From contig JADGOZ010000124.1 of the NCBI GenBank assembly GCA_017882705.1, positions 1-40,061 of the forward strand: DNA of 40,061 nt. The letters run 5' to 3'. The stretch is from Candidatus Nanopelagicales bacterium. Lineage in GTDB: Bacteria; Actinomycetota; Actinomycetes; S36-B12; CAIYMF01. Position 1 is the first letter of the stretch. Each line of letters opens with the position of its first letter. Both the position numbers and the translations under genes were made by a program. Below the pieces are notes generated by a model that saw only the letters and a program-made list of their open reading frames with translations, was not told where the DNA came from and ran no database searches. Below, piece after piece: positions 32,018 to 40,061 of this stretch.

Positions 32018-33667
32018 TCAGCGGGCCGGCGCTGCGACGGGTGCCACGTCGCGAACCCGCCACACGGTCGCGCCGCCGGAGCCCGTCGTAGGCCGGAGCG
32101 TCACCTGCCACCAGCGCGGTGGCCGGGCCGGCACGGACGCCGTCCCCGTGGCTGTCGTCACGGTGTAGGGCTCGCGTCGGTCCTGGACGAGCAGGACGGC
32201 CTGGCCCGCCGTGACCTGGCGCGGCCGGACCGCGAGCACCACCAGAGCACCGCCGTCGATCTGCGCCCGCAGCGCGGACACGCGGGCGGCGAGGGCCGCG
32301 TCGGCCGGCCACGCAGAGCCGTCCGGATCGACCCAGGTCGCGAGCGCCGTCACGTCGCCGGCCGCGAGCGCGCTCGCGCGCCCGGCATCCGCGTCGGCGA
32401 GCAGCGCCGTCCAGTCCGGGGCGGTCGAGACCGCTCCACGGTCGAGGTCGACCGAGCCGCCCGGGGTCTCGGGTCCAACCGTCGCGTCGACGGACGGGTC
32501 GACCGATGCCGGGTCCGTCGAGGTGGGCGCCGTCGAGGTGGGCGCCGTCGTCGCGACCGGGGTGTCCGTCGGGATGTCCGTCGGCGTCACACCCGGCACC
32601 GCTGCACCCGCGGCCTCGGCTGCTGCGGCCTCCCCTGCCGGGCCGTCGGCCAGCGCCCGGGCACCGACGCGCACCGCGCCGAGCGCGAGCGCGGCGAGCA
32701 CCGACACCAGCACGATCACCCACGGCCCCCCACGTCGCCGCGGCCTACGCCGGTCCCGCGCCGCAGGTCGCCGCGGAGCGCCCGGCCGCCGTGCGGCAGA
32801 CGCCCGTGGCCGCCCTCTGTCCTCGGCGCGGACCTCCGGCTCGGCCCGCTCGAGCACGTCGTCCGGACCGGCGGCGTCGTGCGGGTCGGGCACCGTCCTC
32901 GGGTCGATCCGCAGCCGGGCGATGGGTGTCCGCGCCACCACGACCCGCGACGGGCCGAGTACCGACGCAGCTCCGCCGTCGGTCGGCTCGACCGTCGCCG
33001 TCGATCTCGACTCGCGCCCGCTCCCGCCCCAGAGCAGGTCGAGCAACGGGTCGGTCCGGCCGCAGCGGCGCAACAGCGCCGTCAGCTCGAGCGGGGACGG
33101 ACGCAGCGCCGGGTCGGGGTCGGCGGCGCGGAGCGCCGCCAAGACCAGGGAGGAGGGCGACGACCCGGCGCCCAGCAGGTCGCGCACCAGCTCGCCGAGG
33201 GCGGCGACGTCGTCGACCACGCGCGGCCCGTCGACGTCGCCGGGTGGTCGACGCCACGCAAGCCCGCACCCGGCCAGCAGGACGGATCCGTCCGGCCCGA
33301 CCACGACCTGGTCGGCCAGGATGCCCCCGTGCGCCAGCCCGTGCTGCTCGAGCTCGACGAGCGCCTCGGCCACCGTGAGCGCGACGGTCAGGACATGCCC
33401 GGCACGCAACGGCGCGGACGCACGGAGGTCGGCGAGGGTCACCGAGTCGAGCGGCAACCGATGCGTGAGCGCCACGCCGTCGGGCAACGGCGACATCCGC
33501 ACCAGCGGCGCGAGGGGGCCCGACTCCACGGACATCAGTCGCGCGAGGGCGTGCGAGCGGTGCTCCGGCGTGCTCGGCGGCGCGGCCGGATCGTCGGCGA
33601 GCACACCGGTGCGCTCGACGGTCGGCAGCTCGGGCTCGGGGTTCCCGCGGTCGGGGGTCTGCGTCAT
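32018..33667 (-). CDS. Membrane-anchored pseudokinase
   Basis: 549 residues. About 40-215 is a protein-kinase-like domain (VALTVAEALVELEQHGLAHGGILADQ, then VLLAGCGLAW) in which the HRD motif reads HGG, the DFG motif reads AGC and no glycine-rich loop is apparent, so catalysis is unlikely. A Pro/Arg-rich basic stretch (about 270-312) leads to one membrane helix (about 316-336), then an extracellular Thr/Pro/Asp-rich linker and a domain of about 150 residues ending WRVRDVAPVAAPAR. Topology matches Ser/Thr-kinase receptors of actinobacteria. ATG 33667 has GACCCT six bases upstream. It is divergent from the decayed oxidoreductase. Confidence 0.85.
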   Translation of the reverse strand: MTQTPDRGNPEPELPTVERTGVLADDPAAPPSTPEHRSHALARLMSVESGPLAPLVRMSPLPDGVALTHRLPLDSVTLADLRASAPLRAGHVLTVALTVAEALVELEQHGLAHGGILADQVVVGPDGSVLLAGCGLAWRRPPGDVDGPRVVDDVAALGELVRDLLGAGSSPSSLVLAALRAADPDPALRPSPLELTALLRRCGRTDPLLDLLWGGSGRESRSTATVEPTDGGAASVLGPSRVVVARTPIARLRIDPRTVPDPHDAAGPDDVLERAEPEVRAEDRGRPRASAARRPGAPRRPAARDRRRPRRRGGPWVIVLVSVLAALALGAVRVGARALADGPAGEAAAAEAAGAAVPGVTPTDIPTDTPVATTAPTSTAPTSTDPASVDPSVDATVGPETPGGSVDLDRGAVSTAPDWTALLADADAGRASALAAGDVTALATWVDPDGSAWPADAALAARVSALRAQIDGGALVVLAVRPRQVTAGQAVLLVQDRREPYTVTTATGTASVPARPPRWWQVTLRPTTGSGGATVWRVRDVAPVAAPAR

Positions 33668-33758
33668 CGGGCCAGGGTCGGGTCAGTCGGCGGGTGCCTG
33701 CTCGCACCGTCCACACCCCCGAGGTGCGACGCACCGGACGGACCGAGACGATCGGGTC

Positions 33759-34626
33759 GTGACACCGGAGCCGGAGCAGGACGTCGTCGTCGTGGGTGCG
33801 GGCCTCGCGGGGCTGGCCGCCGCGCGACGCCTCGTCGAGCACGGCCGCACGGTCGTGGTGCTCGAGGCATCCGACGGCGTCGGCGGGCGCATGCGCAGCG
33901 AGGTGGTCGACGGCGTCACGGTGGACCGCGGGTTCCAGCTGATCAACCCGGCGTATCCGCAAGCGGCTCGGGTGCTCGACCTCGGCGCGCTGCACCTGCG
34001 GTCGTTCGACGCGGGCGTGCTGCTCGCCGGGCGCGACGGCCGGCACGTGGTCGCCGACCCGCGGCGCCGCCCGGGCGCGCTCGTGTCCTCCGCGCTGAAC
34101 ACGCCCGGCTGCCGGCTCGACCAGGCCAGGTTCGCCGTCTACGCCGCGAGGCTCTCCCTCGGCGACGGTCATCGTCTGCTCGAGCGGGCGGACTCGGGCC
34201 GTGACGCCGAGGGGTGTCACGACCGACGACGGCGTGCTCACCTCTCGTGCCGTCGTCGTCGCGACCGACCCCGGCACGGCGGGGATGCTCCTGCCCGGGC
34301 TCGACGTGCCGGTGATGCGCAACGGAACGACCTGGTGGCCCCTCGCCGATGCGCCCGGCGCCGCGCTGGGCGGCGGCCGCCCGATCCTGGTCGTCGACCC
34401 CGACCGCCGCGGGCCGATCGTCAACAGCGTCGTCGTGAGCAACGCGGCACCTGCGTACTCACGGGACGGTCGGGCGCTCGTCGCGTCGACGGCGATCGGA
34501 ACGGACTCGCTCGACGAGCGCGACGCGCGCGACCACCTCACGCTGCTCCACGGCACCGACACGATCCAGGGCGCCCTCGTGAGCGGTCGCCGCATCGCCG
34601 ACGCGGTGCTGGCCGCGCTCGCGTAG
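33759..34626 (+). pseudogene. Decayed FAD-dependent amine-oxidase-type oxidoreductase
   Basis: The 5' part, from GTG 33759, encodes an intact dinucleotide-binding N-terminus (VVVVGAGLAGLAAARRLVEHG, then VLEASDGVGGRMRSE and VDRGFQLINPAYPQ) and runs to about 34190. The 3' part continues in another frame (+1) from about 34165: TPRGVTTDDGVLTSRAVVVATDPGTAG, WWPLADAPG, then LLHGTDT joined directly to IQGALVSGRRIADAVLAAL. Compared with the usual length (over 400 residues) the central substrate domain is missing at the frame change, and some 40 residues including the GD-x-x-D FAD motif are missing between GTDT and IQGAL. The remains total about 285 codons, so a working enzyme is unlikely. Confidence 0.75.
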
Positions 34627-34629
34627 GTT
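34624..34629 (+). promoter_or_regulatory. -10 hexamer TAGGTT for peptidase E
   Basis: TAGGTT overlaps the stop of the preceding pseudogene and ends seven bases before GTG 34637. Leaderless geometry. Confidence 0.5.
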
Positions 34630-34636
34630 CGTCGTC

Positions 34637-35368
34637 GTGACGACACGACGGATCCTGGCCACCAGCGGCGGCTTCATGGGCACCGACCGCTACGAGCAGC
34701 GCAAACCCGCCGGCCTCTTCCTCGAGGCCCTGCGGCTGTCGCGCAAGGACCGCCCGCGCGTGCTGTTCGTGATGACGGCCAGCGGCGACAACAACGGCTA
34801 CCTCGCGGCGAGCTACCAGGCGATGTCGGACCTCTCGGTCGACGCCGACCACTTGTCGCTGTTCAGCATGCCGAACCAGGACGTCGACGAGGCCCTCGGC
34901 CGCGCCGACGTCGTGTGGGTCGGCGGCGGCTCGGTCGCCAACCTGCTCGCGCTCTGGCGCCTGCACGGCGTGGACGACGCGGTGCGCGACGCGTGGGAGC
35001 GCGGCGTGGTGCTCGCCGGCGTGAGCGCCGGGTCGATCTGCTGGCACGTCGGAGGCCCCACGGACTCCTACGGTCCGACCCTGCGGGTCGAGACGCCGGC
35101 GCTCGGGCTGCTGCCCTTCGGCAACGGCGTGCACTACGACAGCGAGGAGCAGCGGCGTCCGCTGCTCCACTCCCTCGTGGCCGACGGCGCGCTGCCGACG
35201 TCGTACGCGACCGACGACCGCGTCGGGATCCTCTACGAGGGCACCGAGCCCGTGTCCGTCATGACGGACGAGGACGTCGACCCGGTGACGGGACCTGCGG
35301 CCTACCGCGTCGAGCTCACCGCCGACGGCGTCGTCGAGACGCGCCTCGCACCCGGCTCGCTCGCCTGA
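34637..35368 (+). CDS. Peptidase E (S51 family)
   Basis: 243 residues. Peptidase E cleaves dipeptides with N-terminal Asp using a Ser-His catalytic pair. The nucleophile elbow is GVSAGSICW (Ser130), preceded by the conserved WVGGGSVANLLALWR, and followed by the family's PALGLLPFGNGVHYDSEEQRRP segment. Start is GTG 34637, without a Shine-Dalgarno sequence but with TAGGTT seven bases upstream. The family also includes cyanophycinase-type hydrolases; the present length and motif order fit the dipeptidase-like actinobacterial members. It precedes an aldo/keto reductase gene by 38 bp. Confidence 0.9.
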   Translation: MTTRRILATSGGFMGTDRYEQRKPAGLFLEALRLSRKDRPRVLFVMTASGDNNGYLAASYQAMSDLSVDADHLSLFSMPNQDVDEALGRADVVWVGGGSVANLLALWRLHGVDDAVRDAWERGVVLAGVSAGSICWHVGGPTDSYGPTLRVETPALGLLPFGNGVHYDSEEQRRPLLHSLVADGALPTSYATDDRVGILYEGTEPVSVMTDEDVDPVTGPAAYRVELTADGVVETRLAPGSLA

Positions 35369-35406
35369 CCACCGACCCGCCCGAACGCCCGACCCGAGGA
35401 GACACC

Positions 35407-36354
35407 GTGCGCCATCTCGCGATCCCCCAGCTCACCGACAAGCCGGTGCCGGCGATCGGCGTGGGGGCGATGCCACTGTCCGACCGGCGCCCCGACGGTC
35501 AGGTGATCCCCCGCGACGAGGCGGTCGCGGTCCTGCACTCGGCGTTCGAGCTCGGCATGACGCTCGTCGACACGGCCGACATCTACGCCCCCGACGGGTT
35601 CGGCTACGGGCACAACGAGCTGCTCGTCGGCGACGCCGTGCGGACGTGGCGCGACGGGCGCGACTCCCTGGTCGTGGTCACCAAGATCGGGATCACCCGA
35701 CGCGTCGAGCACGAGCACGACGTCTGGGGGCGTGACGGCTCGCGCGAGCACCTGCTGCGTGCGGCCGAGGCGAGCGTCGAGCGGCTCGGCTTCGAGCCCG
35801 ACGTCATCCTCCTGCACCGGGTGAACCGCGAGCAGCAGCCGTTCGCCACGACCGTCGAGAACATGCTGGCCGTGCGCGAGGCGGGGTTCGCGCCGAGGAT
35901 CGGCATCGGGAACGTGCACCTGCACGAGTGCGACATCGCCTGGGACGTGAGCGGCGGGACGATCGCCGCGGTCGAGAACGAGCGGAGCCCGCGCTACCGC
36001 GACGACGTCGCGGTGCTGCACTGGGCGACGCAGCACGGCGTCGCGTACTTCCCCTGGTCGCCGCTCGGCGGCGGGGACGACGCCCGTCTCCTCGGCGAGC
36101 TCTACCCGGACTTCGCCGACGTGGGGCACGAGCTCGCCACCACCACCGGTCGGTCGGTGACACCGCAGGAGGTCGCGCTCGCATGGCTCGCCGCGTCCGG
36201 TACGACGGTCGTGCCGATCCCCGGATTCAGCCGCGCGGCCACCGCGCGCACGAGCGCGCACGCCGCCCACCTCGAGCTCTCGGCGGACCAGCTCGCGCGC
36301 CTCGACGACTCCCCCGTCGGACGCGGGTCGGTCTTCCCCGACGACGAGGACTGA
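35407..36354 (+). CDS. Aldo/keto reductase
   Basis: 315 residues from GTG 35407 with GAGGAG five bases upstream. The tetrad is present: Asp55 and Tyr60 in [10 protein letters not shown], Lys93 in VVVTKIGI, His137 in VILLHRVN. Distinct from the reductase at 12431: the sequence [24 protein letters not shown] and the ending [16 protein letters not shown] place it with bacterial reductases of unknown substrate that resemble pyridoxal reductase types. The longer upstream frame from 34915 overlaps peptidase E antisense to codon use and is rejected. The YbaK gene begins three bases after its stop. Confidence 0.9.
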   Translation: MRHLAIPQLTDKPVPAIGVGAMPLSDRRPDGQVIPRDEAVAVLHSAFELGMTLVDTADIYAPDGFGYGHNELLVGDAVRTWRDGRDSLVVVTKIGITRRVEHEHDVWGRDGSREHLLRAAEASVERLGFEPDVILLHRVNREQQPFATTVENMLAVREAGFAPRIGIGNVHLHECDIAWDVSGGTIAAVENERSPRYRDDVAVLHWATQHGVAYFPWSPLGGGDDARLLGELYPDFADVGHELATTTGRSVTPQEVALAWLAASGTTVVPIPGFSRAATARTSAHAAHLELSADQLARLDDSPVGRGSVFPDDED

Positions 36355-36357
36355 GCG

Positions 36358-36873
36358 ATGAGCGGGACGATCCTCGACCCCGTCGTGCACGCCACGCTGC
36401 TCGCGGGCGGCATCGTGCACGAGGTGCTGCCGTGCGACCCCGAGCTGGCCGACACGGCGGCGTTCTGCGAGCACTACGGCGTACCGATCGAGCAGGCGGC
36501 GAACACGATCCTGGTGGCGTCGAAGAAGGTCGACCCGCCGCGCTACGCCATCTGCGTGGTGCTCGGCACGACGCGGCTCGACGTGAACAGGAAGGTCAGC
36601 GAGCTGCTCGGCGTCAAGCGGCTGTCGTTCGCCGACGCGGAGACCACCGTCGCGCTCACGGGGATGATGATCGGCGGCGTGACCGCCTTCGGCATCGAGG
36701 GACTCCCGGTCTACGTCGACAGCGCGGTGCTCGCGCAGCCGCAGGTCGTCATGGGCGGTGGGAACCGCTCGAGCAAGCTGCTCCTCGACCCGCGCGAGCT
36801 GACGAGGCTGCCGAACGCCGAGGTGGTGGAGGGGCTCGCGCTGCCGCGCGACCTCGAGCCCGGTACGCCCTGA
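36358..36873 (+). CDS. YbaK/EbsC-family aminoacyl-tRNA deacylase
   Basis: 171 residues of the INS/YbaK fold: [17 protein letters not shown] with the conserved lysine pair, then [39 protein letters not shown] and VYVDSAVL. Relatives hydrolyse mischarged tRNA such as Cys-tRNA(Pro) or Ala-tRNA(Pro), improving translation fidelity; some members act on other substrates. It lies three bases after the aldo/keto reductase gene and 47 bp before lipB. The ATG 36358 is favoured by the operon spacing and by GAGGA upstream. Specificity is not predictable from sequence alone. Confidence 0.88.
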   Translation: MSGTILDPVVHATLLAGGIVHEVLPCDPELADTAAFCEHYGVPIEQAANTILVASKKVDPPRYAICVVLGTTRLDVNRKVSELLGVKRLSFADAETTVALTGMMIGGVTAFGIEGLPVYVDSAVLAQPQVVMGGGNRSSKLLLDPRELTRLPNAEVVEGLALPRDLEPGTP

Positions 36874-36907
36874 GCGCACGCGTTCTGCCGGGCAGCGGGG
36901 CCGGGCT

Positions 36908-36913
36908 TACCCT
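36908..36913 (+). promoter_or_regulatory. -10 hexamer TACCCT for lipB-lipA
   Basis: TACCCT is followed by TGACCCC and GTG 36921. Leaderless geometry. Confidence 0.5.
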
Positions 36914-36920
36914 TGACCCC

Positions 36921-37616
36921 GTGACCGTCACGCGCACGCCCGACACCGACGTACGCCGTCCCGCTCTCCGCCGTCTCGGCTTCGGCCCGGACGCCGTCGC
37001 GTACGAGACGGCGTGGGACGAGCAGCGCCGGGTGCTCGGCGGGGTGGTCGACGGCTCGCTCCCCGACACCGTGCTGCTGCTCGAGCACCCACCGACGTAC
37101 ACCGCGGGCAAGCGGACCAAGCCGAAGGACCGCCCGCAGGACGGCACTCCGGTGGTCGACGTCGACCGCGGCGGCGAGATCACCTGGCACGGCCCGGGCC
37201 AGCTCGTCGGCTACCCGATCGTGAAGCTGGCCGAGCCGATCGACGTCGTGGAGCACGTGCGCAGGCTCGAGGCGCTGCTCATGGACGTGTGCGCCGAGCT
37301 CGGGCTCGCGACGATGCGCGTCGAGGGCCGCACCGGGGTGTGGGTGCCGGCCGACGCGCCGCTCGTCGGCACGCGCCCCGAGCGCAAGGTCGCCGCGATC
37401 GGCGTGCGCGTCTCGCGCGGCGTCACGATGCACGGCTTCGCCCTCAACTGCGACTGCGACCTGACGTGGTTCGACCGGATCGTGCCCTGCGGCATCTCCG
37501 ACGCCGGCGTCACGTCGCTGTCGGCCGAGCTCGGTCACGACATCACCGTGCTCGACGTCCTCCCGCTCGTCGAGGCGCGCCTCGCCGACGGCCTCGACCC
37601 GTGGGGAGCACGATGA
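36921..37616 (+). CDS. lipB: Octanoyltransferase LipB
   Basis: 231 residues; transfers octanoyl from acyl carrier protein to lipoyl-domain lysines. The family motif [18 protein letters not shown] is present, the catalytic lysine is Lys156 in [11 protein letters not shown] and the acyl-thioester cysteine is Cys190 in [12 protein letters not shown]. Start GTG 36921 is most likely leaderless (TACCCT seven bases before). Its stop overlaps the lipA start (ATGA), so lipB and lipA are translated together. The targets are the two lipoyl domains of the E2 at 29217 and the glycine cleavage H protein, which is not in the window. Confidence 0.96.
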   Translation: MTVTRTPDTDVRRPALRRLGFGPDAVAYETAWDEQRRVLGGVVDGSLPDTVLLLEHPPTYTAGKRTKPKDRPQDGTPVVDVDRGGEITWHGPGQLVGYPIVKLAEPIDVVEHVRRLEALLMDVCAELGLATMRVEGRTGVWVPADAPLVGTRPERKVAAIGVRVSRGVTMHGFALNCDCDLTWFDRIVPCGISDAGVTSLSAELGHDITVLDVLPLVEARLADGLDPWGAR

Positions 37617-38626
37617 CCGACACGACCGGCACGACAGACCGGACCGACGCCGGCGACCCCGTCGTGGCGACGGCTCCCGACGGGCGCCGGATGCTCCGCA
37701 TCGAGGCGCGCAACGCCGAGGTGCCGATCGAGCGCAAGCCCTCGTGGATCAAGACGACCCTGCGGACCGGCCCGGAGTTCCGGCGTATCTCGGACATGGT
37801 CAAGGGCGAGGGCCTGCACACGGTGTGCCAGGAGGCCGGCTGCCCGAACATCTACGAGTGCTGGGAGGACGCCGAGGCGACCTTCCTCATCGGCGGGTCG
37901 CAGTGCTCGCGGCGCTGCGACTTCTGCCAGATCGACACCGGTCGCCCGGACCCGCTCGACCGTGACGAGCCGCGTCGCGTGGCCGAGTCGGTCGCGACGA
38001 TGGGCCTGAAGTACGCGACCGTCACCGGGGTCGCGCGCGACGACCTGCCCGACGAGGGCGCCTGGCTCTACGCCGAGACCGTGCGCCTGATCCACGAGCT
38101 CAACCCCGGCACGGGCGTCGAGGTCCTCATCCCCGACTTCTCCGGGACTCCCGCGCTGCTGCAGCAGGTCTTCGACGCCGCACCCGAGGTGCTCGCCCAC
38201 AACGTCGAGACGGTGCCGCGGATCTTCAAGCGGATCCGCCCGGCGTTCCGCTACGACCGCTCCCTCGACGTGCTCACCCAGGCCCGCGCGGCCGGCATGG
38301 TGACCAAGTCGAACCTCATCCTCGGCATGGGCGAGGAGATCCCCGAGGTCGTGCAGGCGCTGCACGACCTGCACGACGCCGGCTGCGACCTGGTCACGAT
38401 CACCCAGTACCTGCGACCCTCGCCCAGGCACCACCCGGTCACCCGCTGGGTCAAGCCCGAGGAGTTCGTCGAGCTCGCCGCCGAGGCCACCCGGATCGGG
38501 TTCGCCGGCGTCATGAGCGGCCCCCTGGTGCGATCCAGCTACCGCGCCGGCCGCCTCCACCGCCAGGCCCTCGAGGCCAGGGCCGCCGGCACCGGCACCG
38601 CCACCATCGTCACCGGCGGCGCCTGA
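37613..38626 (+). CDS. lipA: Lipoyl synthase (radical SAM)
   Basis: 337 residues; inserts two sulfur atoms into protein-bound octanoyl chains. The auxiliary 4Fe-4S cluster motif is Cys72, Cys77, Cys83 ([13 protein letters not shown]), the radical-SAM motif Cys98-x3-Cys102-x2-Cys105 (CSRRCDFC), and the C-terminal RSSYRAG carries the conserved serine. Start ATG 37613 has GGGGAG four bases upstream and overlaps the lipB stop. Length is normal for actinobacteria. As a double 4Fe-4S enzyme it may depend on the ErpA and desulfurase products encoded at the start of the window. Confidence 0.97.
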   Translation: MTDTTGTTDRTDAGDPVVATAPDGRRMLRIEARNAEVPIERKPSWIKTTLRTGPEFRRISDMVKGEGLHTVCQEAGCPNIYECWEDAEATFLIGGSQCSRRCDFCQIDTGRPDPLDRDEPRRVAESVATMGLKYATVTGVARDDLPDEGAWLYAETVRLIHELNPGTGVEVLIPDFSGTPALLQQVFDAAPEVLAHNVETVPRIFKRIRPAFRYDRSLDVLTQARAAGMVTKSNLILGMGEEIPEVVQALHDLHDAGCDLVTITQYLRPSPRHHPVTRWVKPEEFVELAAEATRIGFAGVMSGPLVRSSYRAGRLHRQALEARAAGTGTATIVTGGA

Positions 38627-38652
38627 CCCCCACCCCGACGCCCCCTCCCCCG

Positions 38653-38740
38653 CGACTTCACGTTCTGTCCCTTAGGGACGATCAAGGGCAGTTTCCTTCA
38701 CGACCGCGTCCGCAATTCGTGATCTTGGAGCGGTTCACGG
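38653..38740. other. Low-GC intergenic stretch with hairpin after lipA
   Basis: Between lipA and the DUF4191 gene the base composition drops visibly. A short hairpin GTCCC-TTA-GGGAC (38667-38679) lies 40 bp after the lipA stop, and TTCACG occurs twice (near 38657 and 38697) and again, as GTTCACGG, near 38736. It may hold the lipA terminator and the next promoter, or be a repeat element. Confidence 0.4.
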
Positions 38741-38814
38741 CACCGGTTGGGCCCCGCAGCCCCCGGGGACCTACCCTGGGACCTCACCCGAGACCGACCC
38801 CGGAGCGCACACCC

Positions 38815-39489
38815 GTGAGCAGCAACGCACCCGAGGCAGCCCCCCAGGGCCGCATCGCCCAGATCCGCGCCACCTACACGATGACGCGCAAGGCGGACCC
38901 GGTCCTGCCGTGGGTCCTCCTCGGCATCTTCGTCGGCGTCGTCGCGGTCTTCGTCCTGCTCGGCGTGCTGCTCAAGATGACCGCGTTCATGGTGATCATC
39001 GGCGTCCCGTTCGCCACGCTCGCCGCGGTCTACGTCTTCGGGCGTCGCGCCGAGACGGCGGCGTACGCCGGGGTCGAGGGTCAGCCGGGTGCCGCCGCCT
39101 CGGTCCTCGGCGCCCTGCGCAAGGGCTGGTTCGTCACGCCCGCGGTCGGCTTCAACAAGCAGCAGGACTTCGTGCACCGGGTGCTCGGACGTCCCGGCGT
39201 GATCCTCGTGTCCGAGGGTCCGTCGTCGCGTGCCAGCCAGCTTCTCGCGAACGAGAAGAAGCGCCACGCCCGCTTCGTCGGCGAGACGCCGATCTTCGAG
39301 ATCCAGTGCGGCGACGGCGAGGGACAGGTGCCGCTGCGCAAGCTGCAGCGCACGGTCATGAAGCTGCCCAACAACCTCAAGCCCGCCGAGGTCACCGCCC
39401 TGCGCAAGCGCCTCGACGCGCTCACCGCCACGCCGCTGCCGATCCCCAAGGGCCCGCTGCCCAAGGGGACGAAGATGCCCCGCGCCTGA
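38815..39489 (+). CDS. DUF4191 family membrane protein
   Basis: 224 residues from GTG 38815, with two adjacent membrane helices at about 32-80 after a short cytoplasmic tail (RIAQIRATYTMTRKADPVLPW). The cytoplasmic C-terminal domain includes ALRKGWFVTPAVGFNKQQDF, HRVLGRPGVILVSEG and NEKKRHARFVG. Its place directly after lipA equals Rv2219 in mycobacteria. Function unknown. An in-frame ATG at 38719 would add 32 Pro/Arg-rich residues and is less likely. TACCCT (38772-38777) could be its -10, giving a leader of some 30 bases. Confidence 0.87.
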   Translation: MSSNAPEAAPQGRIAQIRATYTMTRKADPVLPWVLLGIFVGVVAVFVLLGVLLKMTAFMVIIGVPFATLAAVYVFGRRAETAAYAGVEGQPGAAASVLGALRKGWFVTPAVGFNKQQDFVHRVLGRPGVILVSEGPSSRASQLLANEKKRHARFVGETPIFEIQCGDGEGQVPLRKLQRTVMKLPNNLKPAEVTALRKRLDALTATPLPIPKGPLPKGTKMPRA

Positions 39490-39510
39490 TGTCATGACGC
39501 GGCTGACTCC

Positions 39511-39696
39511 ATGACGGCGCTGCCCAGGACGTCGGCTCCCGCGAAGCGCGCTCTCCTCGCCGCCGGCTACGACACGCTCGAGTCGCTCGCCGGCGTCGCG
39601 ATCGCGGACCTGCTGCCGCTGCACGGGTTCGGCCCGCTCGCGATCGACCGCATCCAGGCCGCTCTCGCCGCCGCGGGGCTCGACCCGCTCGTCTGA
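39511..39696 (+). CDS. Small helix-hairpin-helix protein
   Basis: 61 residues consisting almost entirely of one helix-hairpin-helix pair of the RNA polymerase alpha C-terminal type: SAPAKRALLAAGYDTLESLAG, then LLPLHGFGPLAIDRIQAAL. Such modules bind DNA without sequence specificity or mediate protein contacts. The start ATG 39511 has no good Shine-Dalgarno sequence. It follows the DUF4191 gene by 21 bp. Free-standing proteins of this size exist in many actinobacteria; the role is unknown. Confidence 0.75.
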   Translation: MTALPRTSAPAKRALLAAGYDTLESLAGVAIADLLPLHGFGPLAIDRIQAALAAAGLDPLV

Positions 39697-39832
39697 CCCG
39701 CTCGTCCGACCGCTCGTGACATGCGCGGCGGCATGGGGCCGTACGCCGCACTGCCGCCGGATCCCACGACGCACCACCCGTCCTTGACTCTCGAGCTACC
39801 CGAGACCTCAGAGTCCTCGACGTGGAGAATCC

Positions 39833-40061
39833 GTGTCCGTGGCCCGCGACGACCTGCTGAGCATCGGCCGCGTCACCCGCCTCCACCGCGTGATCCACCA
39901 CCTCGGCCATCTGATCGACCCGGCCGCCCCCACTGAGGAGACCGTCATGACCGACACCGCCCCCACCTCCGAGCTCGACCCCGCCACGCAGCGCGCGCTC
40001 GCGGTCTCGCTGTTCAACCGCGTCTGGCAGCTGCTCGAGAAGGGCGACCGCACGGCCGCCG
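39833..40061 (+). CDS. Unidentified gene, 5' part only
   Basis: An open frame runs off the right edge. Two starts are possible: ATG 39947, with GAGGAG six bases upstream, giving MTDTAPTSELDPATQRALAV and then a Trp/Leu-rich helix (SLFNRVWQLLEKGDRTAA), or GTG 39833 in the same frame, adding 38 residues (VSVARDDLLSIGRVTRLHRV and onward). The strong ribosome site favours 39947. Nothing in the visible part fixes a family. A nested inverted repeat (GACTCT/AGAGTC with TCTCG/CGAGA inside, about 39785-39815) lies upstream. Confidence 0.6.
   Translation, partial: MSVARDDLLSIGRVTRLHRVIHHLGHLIDPAAPTEETVMTDTAPTSELDPATQRALAVSLFNRVWQLLEKGDRTAA

Noticed and set aside
1-40061. tRNA, rRNA, CRISPR array, insertion sequence or prophage
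   Set aside because: No cloverleaf, ribosomal, spaced-repeat, transposase or phage structural sequence was recognised anywhere in the window.

Overview
The window is a very GC-rich, densely coded actinobacterial chromosome segment with many GTG starts and start/stop overlaps. Small clues agree on the phylum: an adenosine-kinase-like PfkB protein, DUF3043, DUF4191, the PspA/PspAA/PspAB set, and several leaderless-type start sites with a TANNNT hexamer 6-7 nt before the start codon. The backbone order (adoK, lipoprotein, erpA, glycerate kinase, DUF3043, cobT, cobS, gcvT, leucyl aminopeptidase, E2 acyltransferase, TIGR01777 epimerase, lipB, lipA, DUF4191) matches, from memory, the Mycobacterium tuberculosis Rv2202c-Rv2219 neighbourhood. 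The genus cannot be fixed from sequence alone. No tRNA, rRNA, CRISPR array, insertion sequence or prophage was seen.

Layout. 1-792: 3' end of a cysteine desulfurase and a TusA-like protein (sulfur mobilisation). 807-5819: aat, adoK, a lipoprotein, erpA and glycerate kinase. 5878-7074: nadA. 7071-11552: an envelope-stress module (pspA, pspAA, htpX, a second M48 protease, pspAB) with two unknown membrane-protein genes set between the two proteases on the other strand. 11714-15040: DUF3043, an aldo/keto reductase with a 71-aa partner, and an HMA / transporter / cupredoxin copper-type fusion.

15228-24857 is the most distinctive part. A cobalamin riboswitch precedes a tightly overlapping operon: a secreted prenyltransferase/squalene-cyclase-fold protein, a secreted SCO2322-type protein, ECF transporter T, fused double ATPase and S subunits, a metallo-beta-lactamase/CobU fusion, CobT and CobS. 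The logic is capture and import of a corrinoid (or a precursor such as cobalt) followed by nucleotide-loop assembly. The secreted toroid protein invites comparison with animal transcobalamin and intrinsic factor.

24882-31931 and 36921-38626 form a lipoate-centred group: gcvT, lpdA, a two-lipoyl-domain E2 (sucB/dlaT type), lipB and lipA, with leucyl aminopeptidase and a TIGR01777 epimerase among them. 32018-36873 is more accessory: a membrane pseudokinase, a decayed FAD-dependent oxidoreductase with two internal deletions, a peptidase E, a second aldo/keto reductase and a YbaK-type deacylase. The window ends with DUF4191, a small helix-hairpin-helix protein and the start of an unidentified gene.
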